From assembly GCA_944387225.1 (NCBI GenBank), contig CALXDY010000102.1:64778-114093 (forward strand): a stretch of DNA of 49,316 bases, written 5' to 3'. Position 1 is the stretch's first letter. Every line of letters begins with the position of its first letter. Below are positions 1-7,105 of this stretch, one piece after another. Under the pieces are notes generated by a model. It did not search any database and was not told where the DNA came from. It worked only from the letters and a program-made list of their open reading frames with translations. This stretch comes from an uncultured Oscillospiraceae bacterium (GTDB lineage: Bacteria > Bacillota > Clostridia > Oscillospirales > Oscillospiraceae). The position numbers and the translations under genes are program-made.

Positions 1-1
1 C

Positions 2-421
2 GTTATCGAAACTATGGTAAAGGAAGCCGGCTACTCCGTGGTGTCCAAGGCGCTGCTTCCGGACGACCGGCAGCAGCTGGCCGACGCCATGGCCGCCATC
101 TGCGACGCAGGCAAGGCGGATCTGATACTGACCACCGGCGGCACCGGATTTTCTTCCCGGGACGTAACGCCGGAGGCCACCATGAGCATCATTGACCGTC
201 ACGCCCCCGGTATTCCCGAGGCTATGCGGTATTACAGCCTGCAGATCACTGGGCGGGCTATGCTGTCCCGTGCCCAGGCAGGCATCCGGAAGGACACCCT
301 GATTGTCAATCTTCCCGGCAGCCCCAAGGCTGTGGAGGAATGTCTGGGGTACATTCTCCCCCATCTTACCCATGGGCTGGAGATTCTGACGGGGCGGGCT
401 TCCAACTGCGCCCGAACCTGA
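2..421 (+). CDS. MogA/MoaB family molybdopterin biosynthesis protein (5' end outside window)
   Basis: Only the C-terminal ~139 residues are present; the family is usually about 160-170 residues, so the start lies left of the window and the frame runs in from base 2. The family binds molybdopterin and, in MogA, adenylylates it before metal insertion. Visible hallmarks are the TTGGTG turn followed by SSRDVTPEA, the GIPEAMR segment, and near the end the LPGSPKAVEECL helix cap, all standard for the MoeA/MogA-type MPT-binding fold. A TetR gene follows 49 bp downstream on the same strand, so the two may be co-transcribed. The sequence alone does not separate MogA from MoaB. Its presence shows the cell makes a molybdenum or tungsten cofactor, consistent with the candidate cofactor riboswitch and metal importer at 43.3-47.4 kb. 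Confidence 0.88.
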   Translation, partial: VIETMVKEAGYSVVSKALLPDDRQQLADAMAAICDAGKADLILTTGGTGFSSRDVTPEATMSIIDRHAPGIPEAMRYYSLQITGRAMLSRAQAGIRKDTLIVNLPGSPKAVEECLGYILPHLTHGLEILTGRASNCART

Positions 422-470
422 TTAGCGGCCATACGGCTTATTATTTTGAAATTGTGAGGAGGGACACCCC

Positions 471-1064
471 TTGGCAGGTACTAACACCACGAAACTGAAG
501 ATTACAAAAACCGCGTGGAGACTGTTCCACGAGAAGGGCTACAATGAAACCACCGTAGACGACATCGTAGCCGAATCCGGCACTTCGAAGGGCAGCTTCT
601 ACCACTACTACAGCTGCAAGGATGAGCTCCTGTCCTCCCTGTCCGACCTGTGCGACTCCAAGTATGAAGACGTGGTCAAGAACATGGATCCCAACATGGA
701 TTCCTTTGACAAGCTGCTCTTCCTTTGCTACGCCGTGCATGACATGTTTGAGCAGGAGATTCCCATTGGGCTGATTGCGTCCCTCTACTCCTCCCAGGTG
801 GTGACCAAGGGAGACCGGCATCTGCAGCATAAGGATCGCTTCTACTACAAGATCATCCGGCAGATCATTCAGGAGGGTCAGGCCCGGGGTGAGATCGCCG
901 ACGACATTTCCTGCGACGACGCCCAGCGGCTCTACACCCTTGCGGAGCGTGCCATCATCTACGACTACTGCATCTGTGACGGCAGCTACTCCCTGGGCGA
1001 GTACACCCGGGAGGCGATGCCCCGGCTGATCTGTTCCCTGAAGAAATCCCCCGAGACAAACTGA
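471..1064 (+). CDS. TetR/AcrR family transcriptional regulator
   Basis: A 197-residue protein with a TetR-type N-terminal helix-turn-helix at about residues 8-55: the run AWRLFHEKGYNETTVDDIV, then AESGTSKGSFYHYYSCKDEL, is the canonical recognition-helix signature. The C-terminal part is an unassigned ligand/dimer domain rich in aromatic residues. The start is TTG at 471, preceded by GAGGAGGG with a 7-base spacer; no ATG in frame has a comparable ribosome site. The gene follows the molybdopterin gene in the same direction. No obvious operator palindrome is seen just upstream, and the effector and targets cannot be told from sequence. Confidence 0.88.
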   Translation: MAGTNTTKLKITKTAWRLFHEKGYNETTVDDIVAESGTSKGSFYHYYSCKDELLSSLSDLCDSKYEDVVKNMDPNMDSFDKLLFLCYAVHDMFEQEIPIGLIASLYSSQVVTKGDRHLQHKDRFYYKIIRQIIQEGQARGEIADDISCDDAQRLYTLAERAIIYDYCICDGSYSLGEYTREAMPRLICSLKKSPETN

Positions 1065-1082
1065 AATTTTTCCAACGGTCTT

Positions 1083-1120
1083 ATCACCCCGCTGTTTCTT
1101 ACTGGGACAGGCGGGGTGAT
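1083..1120. other. Perfect 10-bp inverted repeat after the TetR gene
   Basis: ATCACCCCGC at 1083-1092 is matched by GCGGGGTGAT at 1111-1120, with an 18-base loop. It starts 19 bases after the TetR stop codon and could end that transcript, but neither strand shows a following T-run, so it is not a textbook Rho-independent terminator. The rest of 1121-1315 shows nothing recognisable. Confidence 0.5.
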
Positions 1121-1317
1121 GCTGCGCTATGGAGAAACTACATCCTTCCACCTGCTTCTACCCTTACAGGAATGCGAAACCCTTTTCCGGTTCTGCCCAG
1201 TTTTTCTCGTTTGCTAGGTGCACACAGTCCAAGTTTTCAATCCTATAGGTATTATTTTTCTGACTGATTACTTTTTGTATGCTAAATTGCCGGCGTAAAC
1301 CCGATTTTCTCCTCCAA

Positions 1318-1363
1318 ACAAAAAGAACCGGCTGCCCGGGGATTGGAACTCCCGGACAGCCGG
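1318..1363 (-). terminator. Rho-independent terminator of xpt
   Basis: Arms at 1328-1340 (CCGGCTGCCCGGG) and 1351-1363 (CCCGGACAGCCGG) pair over 12-13 bp with one mismatch. Read on the minus strand the stem is followed by TTCTTTTTG, and it lies 33 bases beyond the xpt stop codon. Confidence 0.85.
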
Positions 1364-1395
1364 ATTTTTATGGATCGGTTGGGCAGACAATGGAC

Positions 1396-1971
1396 TCAGT
1401 CCACAAATTCCACGCCCGTCTCTTCGCTCATGGACTTTACCCGGGCCAGAGACTCGATCCGCAGGCCCTCGGCCCGCAGCCTATCGCCGCCGGGCTGGAA
1501 CGCCTTCTCGATCACGATGCCGGCTCCCACCAGCTCCGCACCCGCGTCCCGCACCAGCTTGGCCAGTCCCTCCAGAGCGGCACCATTGGCCAGGAAATCG
1601 TCAATCAGCAGCACCTTGTCCCCGGGGCGGAGAAATTCCTTGGCCACGATGATGTTATAGATCCGGCCGTGGGTAAAGGACTCCACCTGGGAGGTATACA
1701 CCTCACCGGCGATATTCTTCGTCTGGTTCTTCTTGGCAAAGATCACCGGGCATTGAAAATACTGGGCGACAACACAGGCGATCCCGATGCCGGATGCTTC
1801 GATGGTAAGGATCTTGTCCACTTGACAGTCTGCAAACCGGCGTTTGAATTCCTTGCCGATCTCCGCGAACAACGCCACATCCATCTGGTGGTTGAGAAAG
1901 CTGTCCACCTTCAGGACATCCGTCCCCTTGATCTTGCCGTCCTTACGGATTCTCTCTTTCAAAAGCTCCAT
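1396..1971 (-). CDS. xpt: Xanthine phosphoribosyltransferase
   Basis: Converts xanthine plus PRPP to XMP in cytoplasmic purine salvage. The 191-residue product follows Bacillus Xpt closely: KVDSFLNHQ near the N-terminus, the PRPP-binding block VLLIDDFLANG, and the C-terminal IVIEKAFQPGGDRL and RIESLARV segments. I chose ATG at 1971, because it aligns with the family start and has AGGGGTGG about 8 bases upstream; the longer frame would begin with a GTG at 1983 that lies inside that ribosome site. It is a single-gene transcript: promoter at 2073-2101, terminator at 1318-1363. Bacillus xpt has a guanine riboswitch; the ~95-nt leader here lacks that aptamer and has only a 10-bp hairpin. No permease partner is adjacent. 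Confidence 0.95.
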   Translation of the reverse strand: MELLKERIRKDGKIKGTDVLKVDSFLNHQMDVALFAEIGKEFKRRFADCQVDKILTIEASGIGIACVVAQYFQCPVIFAKKNQTKNIAGEVYTSQVESFTHGRIYNIIVAKEFLRPGDKVLLIDDFLANGAALEGLAKLVRDAGAELVGAGIVIEKAFQPGGDRLRAEGLRIESLARVKSMSEETGVEFVD

Positions 1972-2026
1972 CGCCCGATCCACCCCTTCTGTTTATCTCG
2001 GCTCCCACTTCTTTGGGAAAATGCAT

Positions 2027-2054
2027 GCCGTGGCCCAGTCATCCGGGCCACGGC
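2027..2054 (-). other. Perfect 10-bp hairpin in the xpt leader
   Basis: GCCGTGGCCC at 2027-2036 and GGGCCACGGC at 2045-2054 pair perfectly around an 8-base loop, inside the predicted 5' leader of xpt. There is no U-run after it on the minus strand, so it is not a plain terminator; it could be a protein-binding site, an RNA-stability stem or part of an unrecognised control element. Confidence 0.55.
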
Positions 2055-2072
2055 CATGGTGATCTTAGATTT

Positions 2073-2101
2073 ATTCTACCCAATCTTGCCCCGTTGTGCA
2101 A
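2073..2101 (-). promoter_or_regulatory. Sigma-A promoter for xpt
   Basis: On the minus strand: TTGCAC (plus 2096-2101), 17 bp, TAGAAT (plus 2073-2078). The start point would be near 2066, giving a leader of about 95 nt. Confidence 0.75.
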
Positions 2102-2149
2102 TCCCTTTTTCCGCTTTTTTCCCGATTTACGGATTTACCCCTTCTATAC

Positions 2150-2182
2150 AAAAATGCCCCGGACAGATCCGGGGCATTTTTT
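2150..2182 (-). terminator. Terminator of the dicarboxylate/amino-acid symporter gene
   Basis: A near-perfect 13-bp stem (AAAATGCCCCGGA with TCCGGGGCATTTT) around a 4-base loop. It has T-runs on both strands and lies just after the symporter stop codon on the minus strand, separating it from xpt. Confidence 0.88.
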
Positions 2183-2207
2183 CAGGTTCCTTGCCTATGT
2201 TACCCTG

Positions 2208-3455
2208 TTAACGACTGCGTCTGGCTATGCGCCTGTCTTCCAGTTTGGAGACCACTACGGCGCAGGCAGCGTCGCCGGTAATGTTCACCGTGGTGCGGCC
2301 CATGTCGAAGACGCGGTCGATCCCCGCCACCAGTGCAATTCCTTCCACCGGCAGGCCCACACTTTGGAGCACCATGGCAAGCATCACCATTCCAGCCCCC
2401 GGGACACCGGCGGTTCCGATGGAGGCCAGGGTTGCAGTGAGTACAATGGTCACCATATCCCCAGGCGACAGGCTGACCCCGTAGCAGCTGGCGATAAAGA
2501 CGGCACACACGCCTTGATAGATGGCGGTTCCGTCCATGTTTATGGTAGCTCCCAGGGGCAGCACAAAGGAGACCACCTCCCGTTTCGCACCCAGGCGCTG
2601 GGCGCATTCCATATTAATGGGCAGTGCCCCCACGGAGGAAGCGGAGGAAAAGGCCATCATCATGGCCGGAGCCATTTCGGAAAAGAAGGCCATGGGCGAT
2701 ACGCCGCCCAGCAGGCTGACCGTGGTGGAATATACCAGCAGGCCGTGAATGACATAACCAATGTAAGCCACCAGCAGTACCAGCGCCAGCTGCCCCAGAA
2801 TGGCAGGGCCGTTTTCTGCGATTACAGGGCAGATCAGGCAGGCTACGCCCACCGGCGACAGCCGGATAATGAGATCCATGATGCGAAGAAACACTTCATT
2901 GAAGCTCTCGATCACCTGAGCGGCCAGAACGCCCTTCTCCCCTGCCAGCAGCACCCCAAAGCCCAACAGCAGGGAAATCACGATCACCTGGAGCATGACG
3001 GCATCCGCCAGCGGCTGCACCGCATTGGAGGGAAAAATGGCTACAAAGGTGTCCATCAGGCTCTGTCCCGCAGGAGGTGTGTAATCCAGCCCAGCGGTGG
3101 ACAGAGCGGGAAACAGGTGCATCCGGTCGGCAGCCATCCCCAACAGCAATGCCAGCACAACGGCAAAAGCGGTGGTACACATGTAATACACAATCGTTTT
3201 AATTCCGATTGAACCCACTTTACTGATGTCTTTCATGGATACCACACCGGCGGCGATAGAAAACAGCACAATAGGCACCACCACAAATTTCAGCAGGTTC
3301 AGGAAAATTGTTCCGATGGGCTGGATGTAGGTCTTTGCAATCTCCACCCCCTGTTGATCCGGGAGGGTCATCAGCGCCAATCCGCCAATAATGCCCACCA
3401 CCAATCCTAAAAAAATCCATGCCGCCAACGGCAGCTTTTTCCCTTGTCTTGTCAT
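2208..3455 (-). CDS. Dicarboxylate/amino acid:cation symporter (DAACS family)
   Basis: A 415-residue inner-membrane secondary transporter of the glutamate/aspartate/C4-dicarboxylate family (GltP/GltT/DctA/SstT). Eight transmembrane segments plus two re-entrant hairpins are expected. Family signatures are in order: the serine-rich loop SSASSVGALP at about residue 275, GATINMDGTA at ~310, GTAGVPGAG at ~350 and the substrate helix DMGRTTVNITGD at ~390, where the Asp and Asn residues coordinate Na+ and amino-acid substrate in known structures. I start at ATG 3455 rather than an in-frame ATG 30 bases upstream, because AAGGAAGG sits 4-5 bases before it. It has its own promoter (3531-3558) and terminator. 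Whether it takes glutamate, aspartate, serine or a dicarboxylate cannot be decided here. Confidence 0.93.
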   Translation of the reverse strand: MTRQGKKLPLAAWIFLGLVVGIIGGLALMTLPDQQGVEIAKTYIQPIGTIFLNLLKFVVVPIVLFSIAAGVVSMKDISKVGSIGIKTIVYYMCTTAFAVVLALLLGMAADRMHLFPALSTAGLDYTPPAGQSLMDTFVAIFPSNAVQPLADAVMLQVIVISLLLGFGVLLAGEKGVLAAQVIESFNEVFLRIMDLIIRLSPVGVACLICPVIAENGPAILGQLALVLLVAYIGYVIHGLLVYSTTVSLLGGVSPMAFFSEMAPAMMMAFSSASSVGALPINMECAQRLGAKREVVSFVLPLGATINMDGTAIYQGVCAVFIASCYGVSLSPGDMVTIVLTATLASIGTAGVPGAGMVMLAMVLQSVGLPVEGIALVAGIDRVFDMGRTTVNITGDAACAVVVSKLEDRRIARRSR

Positions 3456-3530
3456 TGTTCCTTCCTTTCCTCCCACAAATTGCATGCTTTCAGGACTTGC
3501 TTTTCGTTTTCGTCCTCCTTCACGGTATAT

Positions 3531-3558
3531 AGTATAGCTTTTTTCATTAATTTTGCAA
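3531..3558 (-). promoter_or_regulatory. Sigma-A promoter for the symporter gene
   Basis: On the minus strand: TTGCAA (3553-3558), 16 bp, TATACT (3531-3536), in an AT-rich gap between the divergent symporter and noc genes. Confidence 0.7.
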
Positions 3559-3731
3559 GTTCATTTTTCTTATTATTCATTTTTACTTATTCTGTCATTT
3601 CTAGAGTAGGACCATGCTTCTTCCCACAAATGATTTCTAAAATTTTCTAGTCCTCTCGACGCTTTTCTCTCGCGCATTTCCCAGAAAATGGTATTCTACT
3701 GGTATCAAATTCTTTTCTGGAGGTTGGTATA

Positions 3732-4550
3732 ATGAATTTATTAAAAAAACGCGGTATTCTGGACAGTCCCAGGGTCCTTTTCCTGCCCATAGACTCCATT
3801 TCCCCAAATCCCGATCAACCTCGCCAGATTTTTCAGGCGGGTGATCTGGAATCCCTGGCTGACTCCATTCGGTCCCTGGGACTGCTCCAGCCCCTTACGG
3901 TACGCAGGAGCCCCAACGGCTGGGAACTGGTAGCTGGTGAGCGCCGCCTGCGGGCGGCCCGTTTAGCTGGTCTGCAGGAGGTTCCCTGTATCTCCCTTCA
4001 AATCGACAGTCAGCACTCTTCCCTGCTGGCTCTGGTAGAAAATCTGCAGCGGAAGGACCTGGATTTCTGGGAGGAGGCTCTGGCTTTGGACAAGCTGATT
4101 GCCACCTACCACCTTTCCCAGGAGGAAGCGGCCCGGCGCATCGGGAAAAGCCAGTCGGCGGTAGCCAATAAGCTTCGTCTCCTCCGGCTTCCCCCTGATG
4201 TGCTCCAGCTTTTACGGGATGGCGGCGCCACGGAACGTCACGCCCGGGCGCTTTTGTCGCTGGACACTCCTGACCAGCAGCGTCAGGCGGCACAGGAACT
4301 GTTGGCCAGCCATCTCACTGTAGCCCAGACGGAGGCCCTGGTGGACAGCCTGCTCCACCCCGCCCAGCCTGTCTCCCGAAAAAAAGCCAAGCGCACTTTT
4401 TTAGTTAAAGATGTCCGGCTGTTTCTTAACAGTCTGACCCGCAGTATGGACTTGATGCGCTCCGCCGGCTTTGATACCCACTGCCGCAGGGAAGAGCGTG
4501 AGGACTCTATTTTGCTTACCATTGAGATTCCCAAATCCCCTGCCCGTTAA
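3732..4550 (+). CDS. noc: Nucleoid occlusion protein (ParB paralogue)
   Basis: A 272-residue ParB/Noc-family CTP-dependent DNA clamp. Noc binds scattered sites, spreads and blocks FtsZ assembly over the nucleoid. The CTP-binding box GERRLRAARLAGL lies at ~residues 74-86, the ENLQRKDL motif at ~108, and the helix-turn-helix at ~133-160. It is the Noc type rather than ParB: the specificity positions read Gln (GKSQSAVANK), Lys (ANK), Arg (LLRLP) and Arg (TERHARA), matching the Noc-defining set, whereas the second paralogue at 5587 has Arg, Met, Ala and Gly. The short N-terminus MNLLKKRG is a possible membrane-targeting segment. The ATG has GGAGG 8 bases upstream. A parS site begins 5 bases after the stop codon. 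Confidence 0.9.
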   Translation: MNLLKKRGILDSPRVLFLPIDSISPNPDQPRQIFQAGDLESLADSIRSLGLLQPLTVRRSPNGWELVAGERRLRAARLAGLQEVPCISLQIDSQHSSLLALVENLQRKDLDFWEEALALDKLIATYHLSQEEAARRIGKSQSAVANKLRLLRLPPDVLQLLRDGGATERHARALLSLDTPDQQRQAAQELLASHLTVAQTEALVDSLLHPAQPVSRKKAKRTFLVKDVRLFLNSLTRSMDLMRSAGFDTHCRREEREDSILLTIEIPKSPAR

Positions 4551-4555
4551 ACACC

Positions 4556-4571
4556 TGTTTCACGTGAAACA
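4556..4571. promoter_or_regulatory. parS centromere site 1
   Basis: TGTTTCACGTGAAACA, a perfect 16-bp palindrome identical to the Bacillus parS consensus. It lies between noc and parA, where ParB should load and spread. Confidence 0.95.
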
Positions 4572-4618
4572 TTTCCGCCTCCTGTCTGGAATTCCTGGGG
4601 GAAAAACCGGGAAAAGAG

Positions 4619-4647
4619 TTGCAACCCTTTGCTCCGGTTGATATAAT
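4619..4647 (+). promoter_or_regulatory. Sigma-A promoter for parA-parB
   Basis: TTGCAA (4619-4624), 17 bp, TATAAT (4642-4647). The ~95-nt leader carries a small imperfect hairpin at 4658-4681 (GGTTCG with CGAACC around GCG/CGC). The promoter lies 48 bp from parS site 1, so ParB loading could affect it. Confidence 0.82.
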
Positions 4648-4748
4648 AAGGGTTGCTGGTTCGGGCGTTTTACGCCGAACCGGCTCCTCGTCGTCTTTTT
4701 CAGCGGAAAAGAAAGGCGTGGAACCCATTTCCCGTCAGGAGGTACCCT

Positions 4749-5519
4749 ATGGCCAGAATCATTGCCATCGTAAATCAGAAGGGAGGCGTGGGCAAAACCA
4801 CAACCACGGTCAACCTAACCGCGGCTCTCTCCGCTCTTGGTAAACGCGTCCTTCTGTGCGACTTTGACCCTCAGGCCAACGCCACCTCCGGTATGGGCGT
4901 GGATAAGAACACAGCATCTCCCAACGTGTATGATGTGCTCATCAACGACGCCGATCCCAGCAAGGCGGTGGTCTCCACCAAGTATGGAGACGTCATCCCC
5001 TCCAACAAGGCGCTGGCCGGAGCCGGAATTGAGATGATTGCCATTCCCGACCGGGAACGGCTGCTGAAGAAGGCATTGGATCAGCTGTCCTCCCATTATG
5101 ACTACATCCTGATTGACTGCCCTCCTTCCCTGGAAATGCTTACCGTCAACGCCCTGTGTGCCGCGGGCACCCTTTTGGTACCGGTACAGTGCGAATACTA
5201 CGCCTTGGAAGGGTTAAGTGATCTGTTGTCCACGGTGCGTCTGGTGAAGCGGGGTCTGAACCCCACCTTGGCACTGGAGGGCGTGCTGCTCACCATGTTT
5301 GACAGCCGGACCAACCTTTCCCTCCAGGTTGCAGAGGAAGTAAAGCGCCATTTTCCCGGTCAGGTATATGCTACAGTCATTCCCAGAAATGTACGCCTGT
5401 CCGAAGCGCCCAGTCATGGGAAGCCGGTAACGGACTATGACCCCTATTCCCGGGGTGCGGAAGCGTATCGCGCCCTGGCCCAGGAAATTACCGAAATCCA
5501 TCAGACCGCCAGCCTGTAA
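4749..5519 (+). CDS. parA: ParA/Soj chromosome-partitioning ATPase
   Basis: A 256-residue deviant-Walker ATPase that dimerises on DNA, is released by ParB, and in Bacillus also controls DnaA. The deviant Walker A motif KGGVGKTT is at residues 10-17, Walker A' FDPQAN at ~residue 40, Walker B-like ILIDCPPS at ~119. The start is ATG 4749 with AGGAGG (4737-4742) six bases upstream; an in-frame extension to 4653 has no ribosome site and overlaps the leader hairpin. It is followed 67 bp later by parB. The close association with parB, noc and two parS sites next to oriC is the typical arrangement. Confidence 0.97.
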   Translation: MARIIAIVNQKGGVGKTTTTVNLTAALSALGKRVLLCDFDPQANATSGMGVDKNTASPNVYDVLINDADPSKAVVSTKYGDVIPSNKALAGAGIEMIAIPDRERLLKKALDQLSSHYDYILIDCPPSLEMLTVNALCAAGTLLVPVQCEYYALEGLSDLLSTVRLVKRGLNPTLALEGVLLTMFDSRTNLSLQVAEEVKRHFPGQVYATVIPRNVRLSEAPSHGKPVTDYDPYSRGAEAYRALAQEITEIHQTASL

Positions 5520-5586
5520 GGGTCAGGACGTCCCCTCCCCTTTCGGCTGGAGAACGTCCACCCCTTTTATATGAAAGAGGTGTGCT

Positions 5587-6480
5587 ATGGCAAAACGAAC
5601 ATTAGAACACGGACTGGGCCGTGGTTTGAACGCCCTGCTGGGCGACCCGGAGCTGCCCGGTCAGGGAGAGGGCTCCCTCCTTCTCCCCATTTCTCAGGTG
5701 CAGCCTGGACTGAACCAACCCAGAAAGCGCTTTGACCCGGAAACCCTGGCCGACTTGGCCGACTCCATTCGGGTACACGGCGTAATCCAGCCTTTGACGG
5801 TTCGCCGTCTGGCCTCCGGCTACTACCAGATTATCGCCGGTGAGCGGCGGTGGAGAGCAGCCAAACAGGCAGGACTGGACGAAATTCCCGCAGTGGTGAT
5901 CGAAGCGGATGACCGAAAGGTCATGGAGCTGGGACTGATCGAAAACCTGCAGCGGGAAGACCTGAATCCCGCCGAAGAAGCCAGAGGATATCAGGTACTT
6001 ATGGACGAGTACGGGCTGACCCAGGAGCAGGTGGCTCAGCGGATGGGAAAATCCCGTCCGGCCATCGCCAACATGCTTCGCCTGCTGGCTTTGCCGGAGG
6101 ATGTGCTTCAAATGGTGGAGGAAGGGCTTTTGTCTGCGGGACATGCCCGGGCCATTCTGGGTGCTCCCAGCCATGATCTCCAGCGTGAAGCCGCCAAACA
6201 GGTAGTAGCCCACGGCCTGTCTGTTCGCCAAACGGAACACTTGGTCAAGGCGCTGCAGCGCCAGGAAGAGGCCAAAAAGGAACCCGTCTCCCAGGAAATC
6301 GCTCTCTATCTGGGAGAGCTGGAAAAATCCCTGTCCGGCCGCCTGGGCCGAAAGGTGACCATTTCCGGCCAGGGAGAAAAAGGGAAGATTCAATTGGAAT
6401 ACTATAATTCGGAAGATCTGGAGACACTGCTCTCTATGCTGAACACCCTACGCGGAGAGGGGGAATCCTTCCATGGCTGA
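5587..6480 (+). CDS. parB: ParB/Spo0J chromosome-partitioning protein
   Basis: A 297-residue parS-binding CTPase clamp. It has the N-terminal basic motif MAKRTLEHGLGRGLNALLG, which in Spo0J stimulates ParA ATPase, the CTP box GERRWRAAKQAGL at ~93-105, ENLQREDLNPAEE at ~120, the helix-turn-helix QEQVAQRMGKSRPAIANMLRL split over ~153-172, and a C-terminal dimerisation domain. Specificity residues (Arg in KSRP, Gly in SAGHARA) are those of parS readers, unlike the Noc paralogue at 3732. AGAGGTG precedes the ATG. The last 8 bases overlap the next gene, so the two are translationally coupled. Confidence 0.97.
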   Translation: MAKRTLEHGLGRGLNALLGDPELPGQGEGSLLLPISQVQPGLNQPRKRFDPETLADLADSIRVHGVIQPLTVRRLASGYYQIIAGERRWRAAKQAGLDEIPAVVIEADDRKVMELGLIENLQREDLNPAEEARGYQVLMDEYGLTQEQVAQRMGKSRPAIANMLRLLALPEDVLQMVEEGLLSAGHARAILGAPSHDLQREAAKQVVAHGLSVRQTEHLVKALQRQEEAKKEPVSQEIALYLGELEKSLSGRLGRKVTISGQGEKGKIQLEYYNSEDLETLLSMLNTLRGEGESFHG

Positions 6481-7054
6481 GGAGAAAATGACCGTCTCTC
6501 AGACGACTCCAGAGCAGGAACCCCAGGTTTCTGAGAAACCCCCGGCTTATACTCCCCCGGTCACCCAGGAAAAACGGCGGAAATCGGTCATTCATTACGT
6601 GACCATTCTGTTTGCCGCCGCCTTTGTGCTGATGCTTATGACCTACGTCATGGAACGGAGACAGAATGAAGCGGTAGTAGACAGCCTGACCCAGTCTGTG
6701 TCCGGCCTGCGGGAATCCATCACCAACATGGAATCTACACAGGATATTTACGACGATAATGTGAAGCTGATGGAGGAGCTCGACCAGCTCAACGAGCAGC
6801 TGGAGGAGCAGAAATCTCAGCTGGACTCCGTGCAGCAGCAGCTGGAGGAGCAGACCAACGCCGCCAAAGCCATGGACTGGTTCTGGCAGATCGACGAGGC
6901 CTATGTCCGCTACGCTTACACCACAGCCCGAAATCTCATCCAGTCGTTTGAAGAAACCGGGCTGGTGGAATGGCTGCCCAAGGAGAGCATCACCGAGACG
7001 GACCGCCTCTCCCCTGCCGACCGGTACCAGCAGATCTACGATAACCTATACTAA
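6473..7054 (+). CDS. Single-pass membrane protein with coiled coil, unknown function
   Basis: 193 residues. A proline-rich cytoplasmic N-terminus (~1-40) is followed by one transmembrane helix (about 41-60, VTILFAAAFVLMLMTYV). Next comes a long coiled coil (about 65-135) rich in Leu/Glu/Gln with the repeat QLEEQKSQLDSVQQQLEEQ, and then an aromatic-rich C-terminal segment. No enzymatic motif is visible. The ATG at 6473 overlaps the parB stop region by 8 bp, and a parS site starts 2 bases after the stop, so it belongs to the parA-parB transcript. Its topology puts the coiled coil outside the membrane. I do not recognise the family; a link to segregation or envelope is only suggested by position. 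Confidence 0.82.
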   Translation: MAEEKMTVSQTTPEQEPQVSEKPPAYTPPVTQEKRRKSVIHYVTILFAAAFVLMLMTYVMERRQNEAVVDSLTQSVSGLRESITNMESTQDIYDDNVKLMEELDQLNEQLEEQKSQLDSVQQQLEEQTNAAKAMDWFWQIDEAYVRYAYTTARNLIQSFEETGLVEWLPKESITETDRLSPADRYQQIYDNLY

Positions 7055-7056
7055 GT

Positions 7057-7072
7057 TGTTTCACGTGAAACA
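7057..7072. promoter_or_regulatory. parS centromere site 2
   Basis: A second exact copy of TGTTTCACGTGAAACA, 2.5 kb from the first, in the 51-bp gap before serS. It is the only other perfect copy found in the window. Confidence 0.95.
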
Positions 7073-7105
7073 GAGAAAAAGAAACCTTACTGGAGGAAAC
7101 AAATC

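Noticed and set aside
1972-2066. Guanine riboswitch in the xpt leader
   Set aside because: The ~95-nt leader lacks the conserved purine aptamer core and is too short for aptamer plus terminator; only a 10-bp hairpin is present.
3676-3689. Noc-binding-like sequence upstream of noc
   Set aside because: Two mismatches in a 14-bp site; too weak without a genome-wide count.
7055-7105. T-box leader for serS, hisS or aspS
   Set aside because: The gaps before these genes (51, 169 and 81 bp) contain no T-box motif; only glyS has one.
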